From: Io17-Chloro-G2 sp034420695
GTDB lineage: Bacteria; Chloroflexota; Dehalococcoidia; Lucifugimonadales; UBA3495
Reading direction: 5' to 3'
DNA: 64,000 nucleotides
NCBI GenBank assembly: GCA_034420695.1
Contig: DAOULB010000040.1
Location: 211,945-275,944, forward strand
In this document: positions 1 through 8,510 of the stretch, in pieces
Numbering within the stretch: the first letter of the stretch is position 1
How the letters are laid out: each line of letters opens with the position of its first letter
The notes under the pieces: model-generated
What the model was told of the DNA's origin: nothing
What the model saw: only the letters and a program-made list of their open reading frames with translations
Databases searched by the model: none
Program-made: the position numbers and the translations under genes

Positions 1-98
1 AAGAACTCTGCCCCCAGGACTTTCTCATACCAGTCTCTGGTGCGCTGCCGGTCGCTTATCTGGATGTTTACGTGGTGGATGACTGTGACTCTGGACAT
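1..98 (-). CDS. VOC (glyoxalase-fold) protein, N-terminal fragment
   Basis: Only the first 32 codons are in the window; the gene runs off the left edge. It begins ATG at 98 and reads MSRVTVIHHVNIQISDRQRT, then RDWYEKVLGAEF. This is the usual opening of a vicinal-oxygen-chelate domain: a metal-ligand His on the first strand, then a helix with an F/WYxxVLG motif. A strong ribosome binding site (GAAAGGAG) lies about 9 bases before the start. VOC proteins include dioxygenases, glyoxalases and isomerases, so the substrate cannot be named. Confidence 0.75.
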   Translation of the reverse strand, partial: MSRVTVIHHVNIQISDRQRTRDWYEKVLGAEF

Positions 99-253
99 GG
101 CTTTGACTCCTTTCAACGGAATTGTCTGTACCCGCCCACTGTGAGCATTGAATTCCGTTCGATTCAGGGAAGGACTCACGTTTTCGCGTTCTACATATTA
201 TTCGCCATAGCCGCTTGCTGTCCAGCGGGCCTTATAGCCGATGGGAACCAATG

Positions 254-281
254 AAAAAGCCCCCGTCAGGCTGCGGGGGCT
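254..281 (-). terminator. Rho-independent terminator of the tRNA transcript
   Basis: Read on the minus strand, an 8-bp GC-rich stem (AGCCCCCG pairing with CGGGGGCT, 258-281) with an 8-base loop is followed directly by a T run. It lies 15 bases past the 3' end of tRNA-Arg, as expected for the end of a tRNA-His/tRNA-Arg transcript. Confidence 0.85.
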
Positions 282-296
282 GCGAATGTTCGGGGT

Positions 297-372
297 TGGC
301 GCGCCCGGCGGGATTCGAACCCACAACCCCTGGGTCCGAAGCCCAGTACTCTGTCCGTTGAGCTACAGGCGC
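297..372 (-). tRNA. tRNA-Arg (anticodon TCG)
   Basis: The minus strand folds as a 76-base cloverleaf. The acceptor stem is GCGCCTG/CGGGCGC, the anticodon stem CTGGG/CCCAG encloses the loop CTTCGGA (anticodon TCG, reading CGA), and the T loop is TTCGAAT. The discriminator base is G and the 3' CCA is encoded at 297-299. It follows tRNA-His by about 21 bases and is followed by a terminator, so the two are probably cotranscribed. Confidence 0.93.
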
Positions 373-393
373 AAGTTGGCGGGGTTGCTCTAT

Positions 394-471
394 TGGGGCG
401 AGCGACGGGATTCGAACCCGTGATCTCCTGTGCCACAGACAGGCGCCTTGGACCACTTGGCTACGCTCGCC
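394..471 (-). tRNA. tRNA-His (anticodon GTG)
   Basis: The minus-strand cloverleaf has an 8-bp acceptor helix, GGCGAGCG with CGCTCGCC, which includes the extra G(-1):C73 pair diagnostic of tRNA-His. The anticodon stem CCTGT/ACAGG encloses CTGTGGC (anticodon GTG). The T arm carries GGTTCGAATCC and CCA is encoded at 394-396. Confidence 0.95.
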
Positions 472-603
472 ACGCCACCACAGCCTGTTCTCCCGGCACG
501 GGGTCCATGGCTGTTCAGGCAAATTAATGGTAGCAAAAAGACTGCCCTCCTTCAACATGACCTCTTTGGCCCCGTACTCTGCCATGCACCCCTCGGCGGC
601 TCG

Positions 604-912
604 GCTGCAGTTTATGCCGGCCAAGATAACTTTCCTGACGTCCTGTTCCATAGCCGGAGCAGCGACAATCACATCAACTACAATCATCCTCCATTGGACG
701 CCCTCCTGCAGGAGGTAAGGACCGAGACTCAACCGGCGCAGCGTTTCAATTTGTACAAACAAGTGGAGCAAATGATACTGGACGACGCCCCGTGGATGCC
801 CTTGTGGTACAGTAGGCAGAGGCACCTGCTCATCAAGCCCAACGGCAAGGACTACCTCCTGACACCCCTGATAATTCCCAAGCTGCGGCACGTGCACTTC
901 ACCGGCGAGTAG
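604..912 (+). pseudogene. Peptide ABC transporter substrate-binding protein, C-terminal remnant
   Basis: From about 604 the reading frame matches the last hundred residues of a family 5 solute-binding protein (DppA/OppA type). It shows NFPDVLFHSRSSDNHINY, LDALLQEVRTET, the ILDDAPWMPLWY segment and the closing PLIIPKLRHVHF. The open frame continues upstream, but that part is antisense to tRNA-His and has no family resemblance, no signal peptide and no credible start. About 400 N-terminal residues are missing. It sits 15 bases upstream of dppB, where an intact binding-protein gene would be expected, so it looks like a truncated operon head left by a deletion or rearrangement next to the tRNA genes. 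A contig misjoin is also possible. Confidence 0.75.
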
Positions 913-927
913 GAGGGTTGTAGAGCT

Positions 928-1875
928 TTGTGGGCCTACATAGCCCGCCGGTTGGCTTGGGCTCCATTTCTCTTGTTGATGGTCACCTTTGTGACCTTTG
1001 TGCTGGGACGGTTCGGCCCGGGCGACCCGGTTCAGATACTCCAGGGGCAGTATTCCAACCCCGAGGTCGTCGAACGCATCCGCGAGCAAAAGGGGTTGGA
1101 CGACAATGTATTCGTCCAGTACGGGCGTTACATCCGGGACCTGTCCCAAGGAGACTTCGGCGAAAGCTTCAAGTACCGGGGCCGCGGCGTTGGCGAGTTG
1201 ATCGAAAAGCGCATGTGGGTTTCGGCCCAGCTGGCTTTCGCCGCCCTGATTATCTCCGTGGGCTTGGGGATACCCGCCGGGGTCTTCGCCGCCCTGCGGC
1301 AGGGCACTTGGTGGGACACCGCGCTGGTGGCGCTGACCCTTTTGGGCCAGTCCATGCCCGTCTTTCTCACCGCCCCGGGACTGCTAATCATCTTTGCCTT
1401 GAAGCTGGATATTCTGCCCACCCACGGCTGGGGAGGGCTGTTCGACACCCGTGTAATCATGCCGGCCTTGGTCATGGGAATCCCGGGGGTTGCAATCATT
1501 ACCCGCCTTACCCGTTCCAGCACTTTGGACGTTGCAACCCAGGACTACATCAGGACCGCCCGGGCCAAGGGACTGGCCGAAACCACGGTCCGCCGCCGCC
1601 ACATCCTGCGCAATTCCCTGATTCCGGTGGTCACCACCCTCGGTTTCTCATTGGCCGGTCTGGCCAGCGGCGCAGTGATCGTTGAGGGGTTCTTTGGCAT
1701 CCCCGGCGTGGGTCTTCTCGCCATAGAATCCCTGTTCTCCCGGGACTACCCGGTCATCATGGCCTTGGTAATCATTGGGACCAGCATGTTCGTAATGGCC
1801 AACCTGTTGGTGGACTTGGCCTATCCCGTCCTGGACCCCCGCATACGGCTGGGAGGCGATTACGTTGCAGGGTGA
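928..1875 (+). CDS. dppB: Peptide/nickel-type ABC transporter permease, DppB family
   Basis: A 315-residue inner-membrane permease with an N-terminal segment (MWAYIARRLAWAPFLLLMVTF) and about six membrane helices. The cytoplasmic EAA loop lies near residues 206-235 (DYIRTARAKGLAETTVRRRH) and would dock on an ATPase. The usual VEGFFGIPGVG motif is near the C-terminus. The TTG start at 928 is chosen because AGGAGGG lies 11 bases upstream. It overlaps dppC by 11 bases. Family members import di- or oligopeptides, or nickel; the substrate cannot be read here because the binding protein is truncated. No ATPase genes follow, so the transporter must borrow them or is no longer complete. Confidence 0.9.
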   Translation: MWAYIARRLAWAPFLLLMVTFVTFVLGRFGPGDPVQILQGQYSNPEVVERIREQKGLDDNVFVQYGRYIRDLSQGDFGESFKYRGRGVGELIEKRMWVSAQLAFAALIISVGLGIPAGVFAALRQGTWWDTALVALTLLGQSMPVFLTAPGLLIIFALKLDILPTHGWGGLFDTRVIMPALVMGIPGVAIITRLTRSSTLDVATQDYIRTARAKGLAETTVRRRHILRNSLIPVVTTLGFSLAGLASGAVIVEGFFGIPGVGLLAIESLFSRDYPVIMALVIIGTSMFVMANLLVDLAYPVLDPRIRLGGDYVAG

Positions 1876-2827
1876 AGCCGGAAGTGTCTTGGCGCCCCCT
1901 GCAAGCCGGGGCCGCAGCTACCTGGGCCTTTCCCTCAGGCGGTTGCTTCGCAAGAAGACCGCTGTTGCCTGCCTCTTTGTTATCGTGGTGATGTACGGTT
2001 CAGGAGTGCTGGCCCCCTTGGTCACGCCTTACGACTACAACGCCCAGGACCTGTCCATCACCAAGCAAGGGCCCAGCCTGGCCCACCCCTTTGGCACCGA
2101 CCGCGTGGGCCGCGACATCCTGACCCGCATCATCTACGGCCTGCGCACCACCGTCATTGTCACCCTGGCGGCAATGCTGGGGGGCAGCCTGTTGCTTGGC
2201 ATCACCCTGGGCCTGATGGCCGGCTACTTCGGCAAGGTAATAGACGGGGTGATCATGCGGGTGGGGGAGGTGACCTCGGCCTTCCCCGATATTCTGCTGG
2301 TGCTCATTATCGTAGCCACCGTCAAACCCCGGATTCTGACTTGGGTGCGGGGCGTGGAAGACACCCTTGGAATAGAGATAATCCGCTTGGGGATTGTGGA
2401 CTACATGGTCTTGTCGGTGGCCTTGGCCGCCTTCTCCTGGTTCGGCATGGCCAGGCTGGTGCGCGGCCAAGTACTGCAAGCCCGGGAGTTTCAATACGTG
2501 GAGGCGGCCCGCGCCATCGGGCTGACCACGCCCAGGATACTGCTGTTCCACATCCTGCCCAACGTAATCGGCCCCATCATAGTGGTGGTTTCCGCGGGCC
2601 TTGCCTCCTTTGCCGGCTCAGAGATATTCCTGAGCTGGATAGGCATCGGCATACAGCCGCCGACCCCCAGCCTGGGAGTCATGATATTCGAGAACGGGAA
2701 CATCTCCGTGCTGCGCACCACCCCCCACCTGCTTCTGTTCCCGGTAGCAACCCTGGCCGTCCTGCTGTTCACCTTCAACCTGCTCGGAGACTCGGTAAAC
2801 GACGCCTTCAACCCCAGGGCGCGTTGA
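1865..2827 (+). CDS. dppC: Peptide/nickel-type ABC transporter permease, DppC family
   Basis: A 320-residue partner of DppB. It has the OppC N-terminal segment (RRLLRKKTAVACLFVIVVMY), the HPFGTDRVGRDILTRIIYG signature near residue 80, and five to six membrane helices. The EAA loop is near residues 208-238 (EFQYVEAARAIGLTTPRI). It ends with the conserved NLLGDSVNDAFNPRAR. The start is a TTG inside the end of dppB (11-base overlap), which implies translational coupling. No dppD or dppF follows; the next gene is on the other strand. Confidence 0.92.
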   Translation: MQGEAGSVLAPPASRGRSYLGLSLRRLLRKKTAVACLFVIVVMYGSGVLAPLVTPYDYNAQDLSITKQGPSLAHPFGTDRVGRDILTRIIYGLRTTVIVTLAAMLGGSLLLGITLGLMAGYFGKVIDGVIMRVGEVTSAFPDILLVLIIVATVKPRILTWVRGVEDTLGIEIIRLGIVDYMVLSVALAAFSWFGMARLVRGQVLQAREFQYVEAARAIGLTTPRILLFHILPNVIGPIIVVVSAGLASFAGSEIFLSWIGIGIQPPTPSLGVMIFENGNISVLRTTPHLLLFPVATLAVLLFTFNLLGDSVNDAFNPRAR

Positions 2828-2974
2828 CGCAGGCTGACCCCAGCGGCCGTAGTGACTGTTCTGACCCCGTAAGGGTTACCGGCCGGAGGGGTTACGGGAA
2901 AGCAGTGAAGGTTCGCATTCGACCGGAACCGGAAGACTGCTACCGTGAGGAGATTCCAGTCCGGACCTGAGACG

Positions 2975-4366
2975 CTACCTCCCCTTGGGCCGGAACAGCC
3001 GCCCCCCGGCCAGTCCCAAGGGGACCAGCAACAGCAACAGCATGGCGGGGTCTCCCCGGAATAGCGAAGCCGAGGCCTTCGCCGGGGCGGCGCAGCCGGA
3101 GATCTGGGTCTGTCCTTCTCCGTTCCCCACAAAAGGAGACTGGGACTCTTCGGCCCCCTCATCCGGCTCCTCCTTTTCTTCAGAGGAAGTCGTCTGCTCC
3201 GTAAAGTCGCGGGCGCCCGGCTGGGAAATCTCCACTTCCAGTTGCTCGGGGGGAGGCAAGGGCTCCAGCCCCATAGTGCCCCGCCACTCGCTGTCCAAGC
3301 CGTACTGGTCGAACCCGTACACCTGCTCCAGCGCCTCGTCTATATGCCTCGTGTCTTGAAGGACCCTCATGAGCTCTGCCATCTTCTCCGGGCCGTAAGT
3401 GTCAATCATGTGATACACCACCGACCGGCCCTGGCCGTACCCAATGATGACGTCGTCGGGGTTGCCGCCCAAGGTGTGCTGCAACCAGAGGGGGCGCAGC
3501 CGCCGGGTGTAAATCCCGTACCGGAGGGCGTCGTCGTAATCGCCGCTGGGGTCGATGTTTCCGTACTCTGCCAGTCCTTCGTTGAGCCACGCCGGCACGT
3601 CGGTAATTGCCGGTCCCGCCGCCTCGTGCACCAGCAGATGCACAAATTCGTGGGAAGTTGTCCCCTTCACCGTGGCGTCAGAGCCTTCCACCAGCAGCAC
3701 CCTCAGGTTGGAAAACGCCATGCCCTGGGTGACCAATTGCTCCGCGGTGGCCTGGGACCGGAAGGGCAGGGCGGTTGCCATGTCTCGGTAGTTGTCGTAC
3801 GCCACTATTCTCAGGGGTTCGGTGGGTTCGATGCCCAGTACCGGCTTCATCCTGTCCAGGGCCTGGCTGGCCGCATCCAGAATTGTCCGCGCCCTGGCTT
3901 CAGCGTATTCTCCGTAGTAGTAGACGGTGATCAGCCCGAAGGTGACGGTCAGCCAGTCGAACCGGGTGTCCAGATATACAAACTCTTGTTCGGGGGTGCG
4001 CAGCACCGCGCCGGCCTTGTCACGGATTTCGAACGAGTACTCCATGGTGGTGCCAGGCGGAAAATAGTTTCCTTGTCCCTTGCTTTTGACCAAGGAAGTG
4101 CCGTCCACCGAGGTCCCGGCCTCGAACTCCACAGCCGAGTAGGAGCTCTGCTTCACGTTGCCCAGGGTCCTGAAATACACTCGTATGTCGTCAATCTCGG
4201 AGGTGCTGCGGGCCGAAACATTGAACTCTATCCCGTCCGGGAACTGGCTCTTGGCCGAATGCTCCAGCACTTCTATATCGCCGCCTTCGGCCCGGGCCGT
4301 TTCCGCCCAGAAAGCCGTCAGGGCCCCAAGGCACCCAATCAATGTCAATGCAATCAAGAGCCGCAA
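2975..4366 (-). CDS. Secreted, membrane-anchored gluzincin metallopeptidase (peptidase MA-like)
   Basis: A 463-residue exported protein. A signal peptide occupies residues 1-26 (cleavage near ARA-EGG), followed by a beta-rich domain at about 30-135 and a zinc peptidase domain. The zinc motif HEFVH is at residues 239-243, with a third ligand probably Glu263 in WLNEGLAEY. This is the peptidase MA-like/gluzincin pattern. The C-terminus has an acidic Glu-rich linker (about 385-415), a Cys, a hydrophobic helix (AMLLLLLVPLGLAGG) and a basic tail RLFRPKGR. That layout resembles a C-terminal sorting or anchoring signal. The target is unknown. It is monocistronic and convergent with dppC. Confidence 0.8.
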   Translation of the reverse strand: MRLLIALTLIGCLGALTAFWAETARAEGGDIEVLEHSAKSQFPDGIEFNVSARSTSEIDDIRVYFRTLGNVKQSSYSAVEFEAGTSVDGTSLVKSKGQGNYFPPGTTMEYSFEIRDKAGAVLRTPEQEFVYLDTRFDWLTVTFGLITVYYYGEYAEARARTILDAASQALDRMKPVLGIEPTEPLRIVAYDNYRDMATALPFRSQATAEQLVTQGMAFSNLRVLLVEGSDATVKGTTSHEFVHLLVHEAAGPAITDVPAWLNEGLAEYGNIDPSGDYDDALRYGIYTRRLRPLWLQHTLGGNPDDVIIGYGQGRSVVYHMIDTYGPEKMAELMRVLQDTRHIDEALEQVYGFDQYGLDSEWRGTMGLEPLPPPEQLEVEISQPGARDFTEQTTSSEEKEEPDEGAEESQSPFVGNGEGQTQISGCAAPAKASASLFRGDPAMLLLLLVPLGLAGGRLFRPKGR

Positions 4367-4622
4367 AAGTACTTTCCTGTCGTGGAAGGGTGTAAGGCTC
4401 CGGCACAGCTTGAGGACAGGCGAAGCCTGAAACCCTCTTGATGTCCCGTAACTATTACATTATACGTCGTTGTTGAAAGCTGCAGATTCCGTGCTGCGCG
4501 GACAAAGGCCGGGAGGTCCCGGCATTCACCCGCTTGACTGGCTATGTCCTCGTCCATACAGTAGGATTGCGGGGAGCGGAACTGCTCCTTCGGCGATATG
4601 AAACTAGAGGCAATTCAGCAAA

Positions 4623-5381
4623 ATGGCACTTAGAGTCGGACTGGTTGCAGAACTGAATTTTGAGCCCTTCTACTTGGACATGCGCCGCCGGGACATTGAA
4701 CTGTGTCCTGTGCCGTCCCACGGCCTGACCGGCGCCTTGGAGCAGGGTCAAATCGACGCCGGGCCAGTGTCCTTGGTGGACGGGTTCCGGCTGGAGGAAA
4801 AGCTGAGCCCCATTGCCGGGTTCTGCGTGGCCGCCACCCAGCGGGCGGTCAACAGCCTGTTCTTCTCCAAGCGGCCCCTGGAGGAGCTTTCAGGCTTGCC
4901 CATTGCCGCTGAAAACGCCGACCCTACTTCCGCCGCCTTGCTGGAGGTGATCCTCAAACTCAGGCATCAAGGAGAGCCGGGACCCCTGGTTTCACCCCAG
5001 GAGGAACACGAGGCAGTGTTGATTACCGGCGACCCGGCATTGCGCCGCCGCCGGGGCATGCGAGACTTCCCCCACCGCTACGACCTGGGTTGGGAGTGGA
5101 ACCAATGGACCGGCCTGCCCTTCGTCTTCTCCCGCTGGATGGCCCGTAACGACCTGGAAGAAGCGCAAACGGCCCTGCTGGAGGACACCCTGTACGTGGC
5201 CTTGGAGGATGGGATTGACTCCCTCTACCACGTAACGGAACCCAGGGACCGGATTCTGATGCTGCCCAAGGACATCTCCCAATACATCCAGGGTCTTCGC
5301 TTTTACATGGGCCGGTTGGAGGTCAAGTCGGTCGACCTGTTTCGAGGCTACTTGGACCAAGCCGGCGTCAACCACGGATAG
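4623..5381 (+). CDS. mqnA: MqnA-like chorismate dehydratase (futalosine menaquinone pathway)
   Basis: A 252-residue periplasmic-binding-fold protein of the MqnA/MqnD family. Typical MqnA features are the opening LRVGLVAELNFEPFY, a central stretch AGPVSLVDGF (where relatives have DVAPVSSIEY), FFSKRPLEELSG, the EAVLITGDPAL segment and WNQWTGLPFVFSRWMAR. MqnA dehydrates chorismate to 3-enolpyruvyl-benzoate, the first futalosine-pathway step. This fits the UbiA/UbiD/UbiX/UbiE genes at 42.5-46.4 kb in the same window. The ATG at 4623 has only a weak GAGG site about 12 bases upstream. It is followed after 54 bases by the methylenetetrahydrofolate reductase gene on the same strand. Confidence 0.75.
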   Translation: MALRVGLVAELNFEPFYLDMRRRDIELCPVPSHGLTGALEQGQIDAGPVSLVDGFRLEEKLSPIAGFCVAATQRAVNSLFFSKRPLEELSGLPIAAENADPTSAALLEVILKLRHQGEPGPLVSPQEEHEAVLITGDPALRRRRGMRDFPHRYDLGWEWNQWTGLPFVFSRWMARNDLEEAQTALLEDTLYVALEDGIDSLYHVTEPRDRILMLPKDISQYIQGLRFYMGRLEVKSVDLFRGYLDQAGVNHG

Positions 5382-5435
5382 TCCTCTGCGCGGCTTCTTT
5401 CCCATCTAGGAGACAGGAAAGCCTGAGCACCGCCC

Positions 5436-6299
5436 ATGAGAGTCACCGACAGGACCTTCGAAGCCACCGGATATGCTTGCATTCTCTGCGATTTTTCTCC
5501 CCCCCGTTCCGGCGACCCGTCCCTGCTGGACCAAGCCAGCATGGACGCCGACTTCATAGCAGCCGCCTACAACCCCGGCAGATCGGTGCGGTCCAACTCG
5601 GCCATGACCGCCGCCGCCATCCAGCGGCGCACCGGCAAAGAGGTCACGTTCACCCTGGCGCCCCGGGATATGAACCAGTTGGCCCTGCAGTCTTTGCTGT
5701 TGGGCGCCCAATCCCTGGGGCTGGAAAACGTCATAGTGGTTCAGGGCGACCCCCTGTCCACAAGAGACTTGGAACTGACCAAGCCCGTCGCCGATGTGAG
5801 CGCAACCGGCTTGATAGAAGCCATACGCGGTCTTAATCAGGGCCGGGACTACCGGGGCTTGGAGTTGCAAGGGCCCACCGCTTTCTGCATTGGCGCCACG
5901 GCGGACTTGGGAAGGGGTTTGGAGCCGGAAGCCCGGCTGGCGCGGCGCAAAATAGAGGCCGGGGCAGACTTCCTGATGACCCAGCCGGTGTTTGACGCAG
6001 ACAGTGCACGGGACTTCTTGGCGGCCATTTCGGAACCTGACGGACGCGTGCCGGCGGTGCCGGTGTTCTTCGGGCTGCAGATTCTTGAACTGGACGGGAT
6101 ATTCTTTGGAGAGGTGCCCCAGACTTTCATGGGGCAGTTGGCAATGGGCCAATCAGGGGTGGAGCTGGCTTTGGGACTCTACGATTCCCTAAGAAGGGCC
6201 GGCTTGCACAACATCTACTTGGTGCCGCCCATCCGCCGCGGCGGGGCCCGCAATTATGACGCCGCCCGGCAGTTCCTGGCCCGGGCCAGGCGTGACTGA
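5436..6299 (+). CDS. Methylenetetrahydrofolate reductase family protein (MetF-like)
   Basis: A 287-residue TIM-barrel flavoprotein of the 5,10-methylenetetrahydrofolate reductase family. It contains the family pattern for pterin and FAD binding: SMTAAAIQRRTGKEVTFTLA-like segments, GLENVIVVQGDPLS near residues 94-107, IGATADLGRG and GADFLMTQPVFDAD. Such enzymes reduce methylene- to methyl-tetrahydrofolate for methionine synthesis or one-carbon metabolism. It is slightly shorter than E. coli MetF (296). The start codon choice is supported by an AGGAGA/AGGAAA stretch 15-30 bases upstream rather than by a tight site. The electron donor cannot be read from sequence. Confidence 0.82.
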   Translation: MRVTDRTFEATGYACILCDFSPPRSGDPSLLDQASMDADFIAAAYNPGRSVRSNSAMTAAAIQRRTGKEVTFTLAPRDMNQLALQSLLLGAQSLGLENVIVVQGDPLSTRDLELTKPVADVSATGLIEAIRGLNQGRDYRGLELQGPTAFCIGATADLGRGLEPEARLARRKIEAGADFLMTQPVFDADSARDFLAAISEPDGRVPAVPVFFGLQILELDGIFFGEVPQTFMGQLAMGQSGVELALGLYDSLRRAGLHNIYLVPPIRRGGARNYDAARQFLARARRD

Positions 6300-6336
6300 C
6301 CCTCGCCTGGATGCTACAAGGTAGTCTGGCCTACCT

Positions 6337-8007
6337 CTAGGGCGACCACGGGGGCGGGGCCATGCCCTCGATATCGGTCCGAACGTCAACTACCGCTGGC
6401 TTGCCCGACGCTATTGCCTGTTCCAAGGCCCCTTGTATCTCCGAAGGCTGATCAACCCGGATGCCCAAGCAGCCCATGGAGTCGGCTAGTTGGGCCAGAT
6501 TCACTTCGGAGAAACCGTAGAGCTCCGCCGGGTTGCCGTCGAACCCGCGGTAAGCCGCGTCGTCTCCGCGTTTGTTCTGGTTCAGGGCTTGGTTGTTGTT
6601 CACCAGGATCACGGCGTTTATTCCGTAACGGGCCGCGGTCTCCAATTCCCCGATGTGGTACCAGAAGCCGCCGTCGCCGGTGAAGCAAATCACAGGCCTT
6701 TCCGGTGCGGCGCACTTCGCCCCCAATGCCGCCGACAGTCCCCATCCCAGTGACCCGGCCGCCCTCAGGTAGCTCTGGTCCGGATACTTCAGGTCCACCA
6801 TGCTGCCGGTCCATATCCCGGAGTGTCCGGTGTCGCACATCAGGATGGCGTCGGAGGGGAGCGTCTTGGTCAGTTCATTGCAGAGACGTTCCGGCCGGAT
6901 GGGCACGTCGTCGGAATTTGCCAGCGGCGCCACTTCGTCCCGCCACTCCTGCACCAGTCCGGCCGCCCGGTCCACCCAGTCTCCGCGGCCGCCGATTGGC
7001 TCCAGTACCTCGATGAGCCGCCGCAAGCTGGCCTTGGCGTCCCCCTGCAGCGCAACCGTCGCCGGATAGCTGCGTCCCAGCTCCGACGGGTCGATGTCTA
7101 TCTGGATGACCGGGGTTCCCATGGCGGGAATCTGCCACTCCAAGGTCACTTGGCTGCCGGTGTGGCTGCCGATGAACAAAACCAAGTCGGCCTCGGACAC
7201 AACTTGGTTCGCACAGGCCCGGGAATAGGAACCGCATACTCCCACGGAAAGCCGGTGGTCTTCCGGTATGCTCCCCTTGGCATTGAGGGAAGTGGCCACC
7301 GGGATGTTCAGCATCTCGGCCAGTTCCACCACCTCTCGCTGTGCTCCCGAAGCGGTGACTCCGCCTCCGGCGACAATCACCGGCCGCTGGCTCCCGGCCA
7401 GCACCTGCGCCGCCTGCCGGACCCGTTCCGGTTCCGGTTCGGGCCGGAACGCCGGGCGCTGCATGAAGGCCTCTTCCACCAATATCTCCAAGTCCGCTTG
7501 CCCGTCGGCAATTGGGTCACCGGCGTGTCCCTGCAGGTCAAGGTGCACTGGTGCGGGGGCGCCGGTGGTGGCTTCCCTGAAGGCCTGCCGCACCAAGTGA
7601 GGCAACTGCTCCACGGTTTCCACCATGGCGCTGTACTTGGTGACGGCGCTGAAGGGCTGCACGTGTTCGATTTCTTGGTACGAGTTGCGGTAGCGGTGCA
7701 TCGGCGGCCGGTGGCCGGTTATGGCGATTACCGGGGCCAAGCCAAGAAAAGCGTCCTGCAGCCCCGCTGCCAGGTTCGCCGCACCCACCGACTGGGCCAT
7801 GCAAATTCCAGGGCGTCCGCTGGCCCTGGCGTAGCCGTCGGCCATGTAGGCCGCTGCTTTCTCGCCGTGGGTTACGATCCGCTTGATGCCCACCCGTTCC
7901 ATCTCCACCATGGCCCTCCGGGCAATCACCGGCACCAGAAAGGAGTGAGTTACTCCATAGCCCTTCATGGTTTCGGCCAAGAATCTTCCGCCGGTCATTT
8001 CTGGCAT
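6337..8007 (-). CDS. Thiamine-diphosphate enzyme, acetolactate synthase large-subunit type
   Basis: A 556-residue three-domain TPP enzyme (pyrimidine, central Rossmann-like and pyrophosphate domains). The catalytic Glu49 lies in HGEKAAAYMADGYARASGRP. The cofactor motif begins CFTGDGGFWYHIGELETA and ends VILVNNNQALNQ, so the GDG...NN pattern is intact. The central domain shows a nucleotide-binding-like segment around VIVAGGGVTASGA. The family includes acetolactate synthase, benzoylformate decarboxylase and oxalyl-CoA decarboxylase. There is no adjacent ilvH or ilvC, so a decarboxylase or lyase in catabolism is more likely than branched-chain synthesis. ATG 8007 has GGAGG 7 bases upstream. Confidence 0.88.
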   Translation of the reverse strand: MPEMTGGRFLAETMKGYGVTHSFLVPVIARRAMVEMERVGIKRIVTHGEKAAAYMADGYARASGRPGICMAQSVGAANLAAGLQDAFLGLAPVIAITGHRPPMHRYRNSYQEIEHVQPFSAVTKYSAMVETVEQLPHLVRQAFREATTGAPAPVHLDLQGHAGDPIADGQADLEILVEEAFMQRPAFRPEPEPERVRQAAQVLAGSQRPVIVAGGGVTASGAQREVVELAEMLNIPVATSLNAKGSIPEDHRLSVGVCGSYSRACANQVVSEADLVLFIGSHTGSQVTLEWQIPAMGTPVIQIDIDPSELGRSYPATVALQGDAKASLRRLIEVLEPIGGRGDWVDRAAGLVQEWRDEVAPLANSDDVPIRPERLCNELTKTLPSDAILMCDTGHSGIWTGSMVDLKYPDQSYLRAAGSLGWGLSAALGAKCAAPERPVICFTGDGGFWYHIGELETAARYGINAVILVNNNQALNQNKRGDDAAYRGFDGNPAELYGFSEVNLAQLADSMGCLGIRVDQPSEIQGALEQAIASGKPAVVDVRTDIEGMAPPPWSP

Positions 8008-8107
8008 CGCGCCGCCTCCGGAATCTGAAAAATTTCAATTGGGGCCCGGATGGTCCCCGGGTTGGTGAAGGCCTAGTGGACCCTGAAGGCTTGCTCCTCG
8101 CGGTCTC

Positions 8108-8416
8108 TTACCGGGAGTCGAACACTTCCTTGGCGACCCGGACGGCGTTGGCCGCGGTGGGCCACCCGGCGTAGAAGGCCATGTGAGTGATGACTTCTCC
8201 AATTTCGTCCTGGGTAACGCCGTTATCCAGCGCCCGCCCGATGTGTCCCCTCAACTGGTCGGTGCGGTAAAGAGCCACCAGTGTGGCAACCGTGATCAGG
8301 CTCCGGTCCCTCTTTGAAAGCCCGGGCCGCTCCCAGATGTCGCCGAACAGCACGTTGGCCGTTACGTCGGCCAGTTGGGGAGCCACCTCTTGCATTGCCG
8401 TGCGCGGAGTCGTCAT
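8108..8416 (-). CDS. Carboxymuconolactone decarboxylase family protein
   Basis: A 102-residue all-helical protein of the CMD family. Conserved segments are LFGDIWERPGLSKRDRSLITVATLVAL and GVTQDEIGEVITHMAFYAGWPTAANAV, which match PcaC-type decarboxylases. No CxxC pair is present, so it is not an AhpD-type peroxidase. PcaC acts on 4-carboxymuconolactone in the protocatechuate branch, but many homologues act elsewhere and no other pca gene is adjacent. ATG at 8416 has GGGAG 6 bases upstream. It lies between the SDR and TPP enzyme genes on the same strand and is probably part of one catabolic operon. Confidence 0.88.
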   Translation of the reverse strand: MTTPRTAMQEVAPQLADVTANVLFGDIWERPGLSKRDRSLITVATLVALYRTDQLRGHIGRALDNGVTQDEIGEVITHMAFYAGWPTAANAVRVAKEVFDSR

Positions 8417-8510
8417 AAAATCTCCCTTCTGTAGAGGCGTATTAGCTATCGGTTTCTTCTATCCCGTTGTTGCGCAGGATCTGCTTTGGCCCCGAATCCT
8501 GCCGTGGAAA

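Noticed and set aside
500..652. Protein-like minus-strand reading (MEQDVRKVILAGINCSRAAE and on) opposite the peptide-binding remnant.
   Set aside because: It runs straight into tRNA-His, has no start context and is antisense to the recognisable solute-binding sequence from 604.
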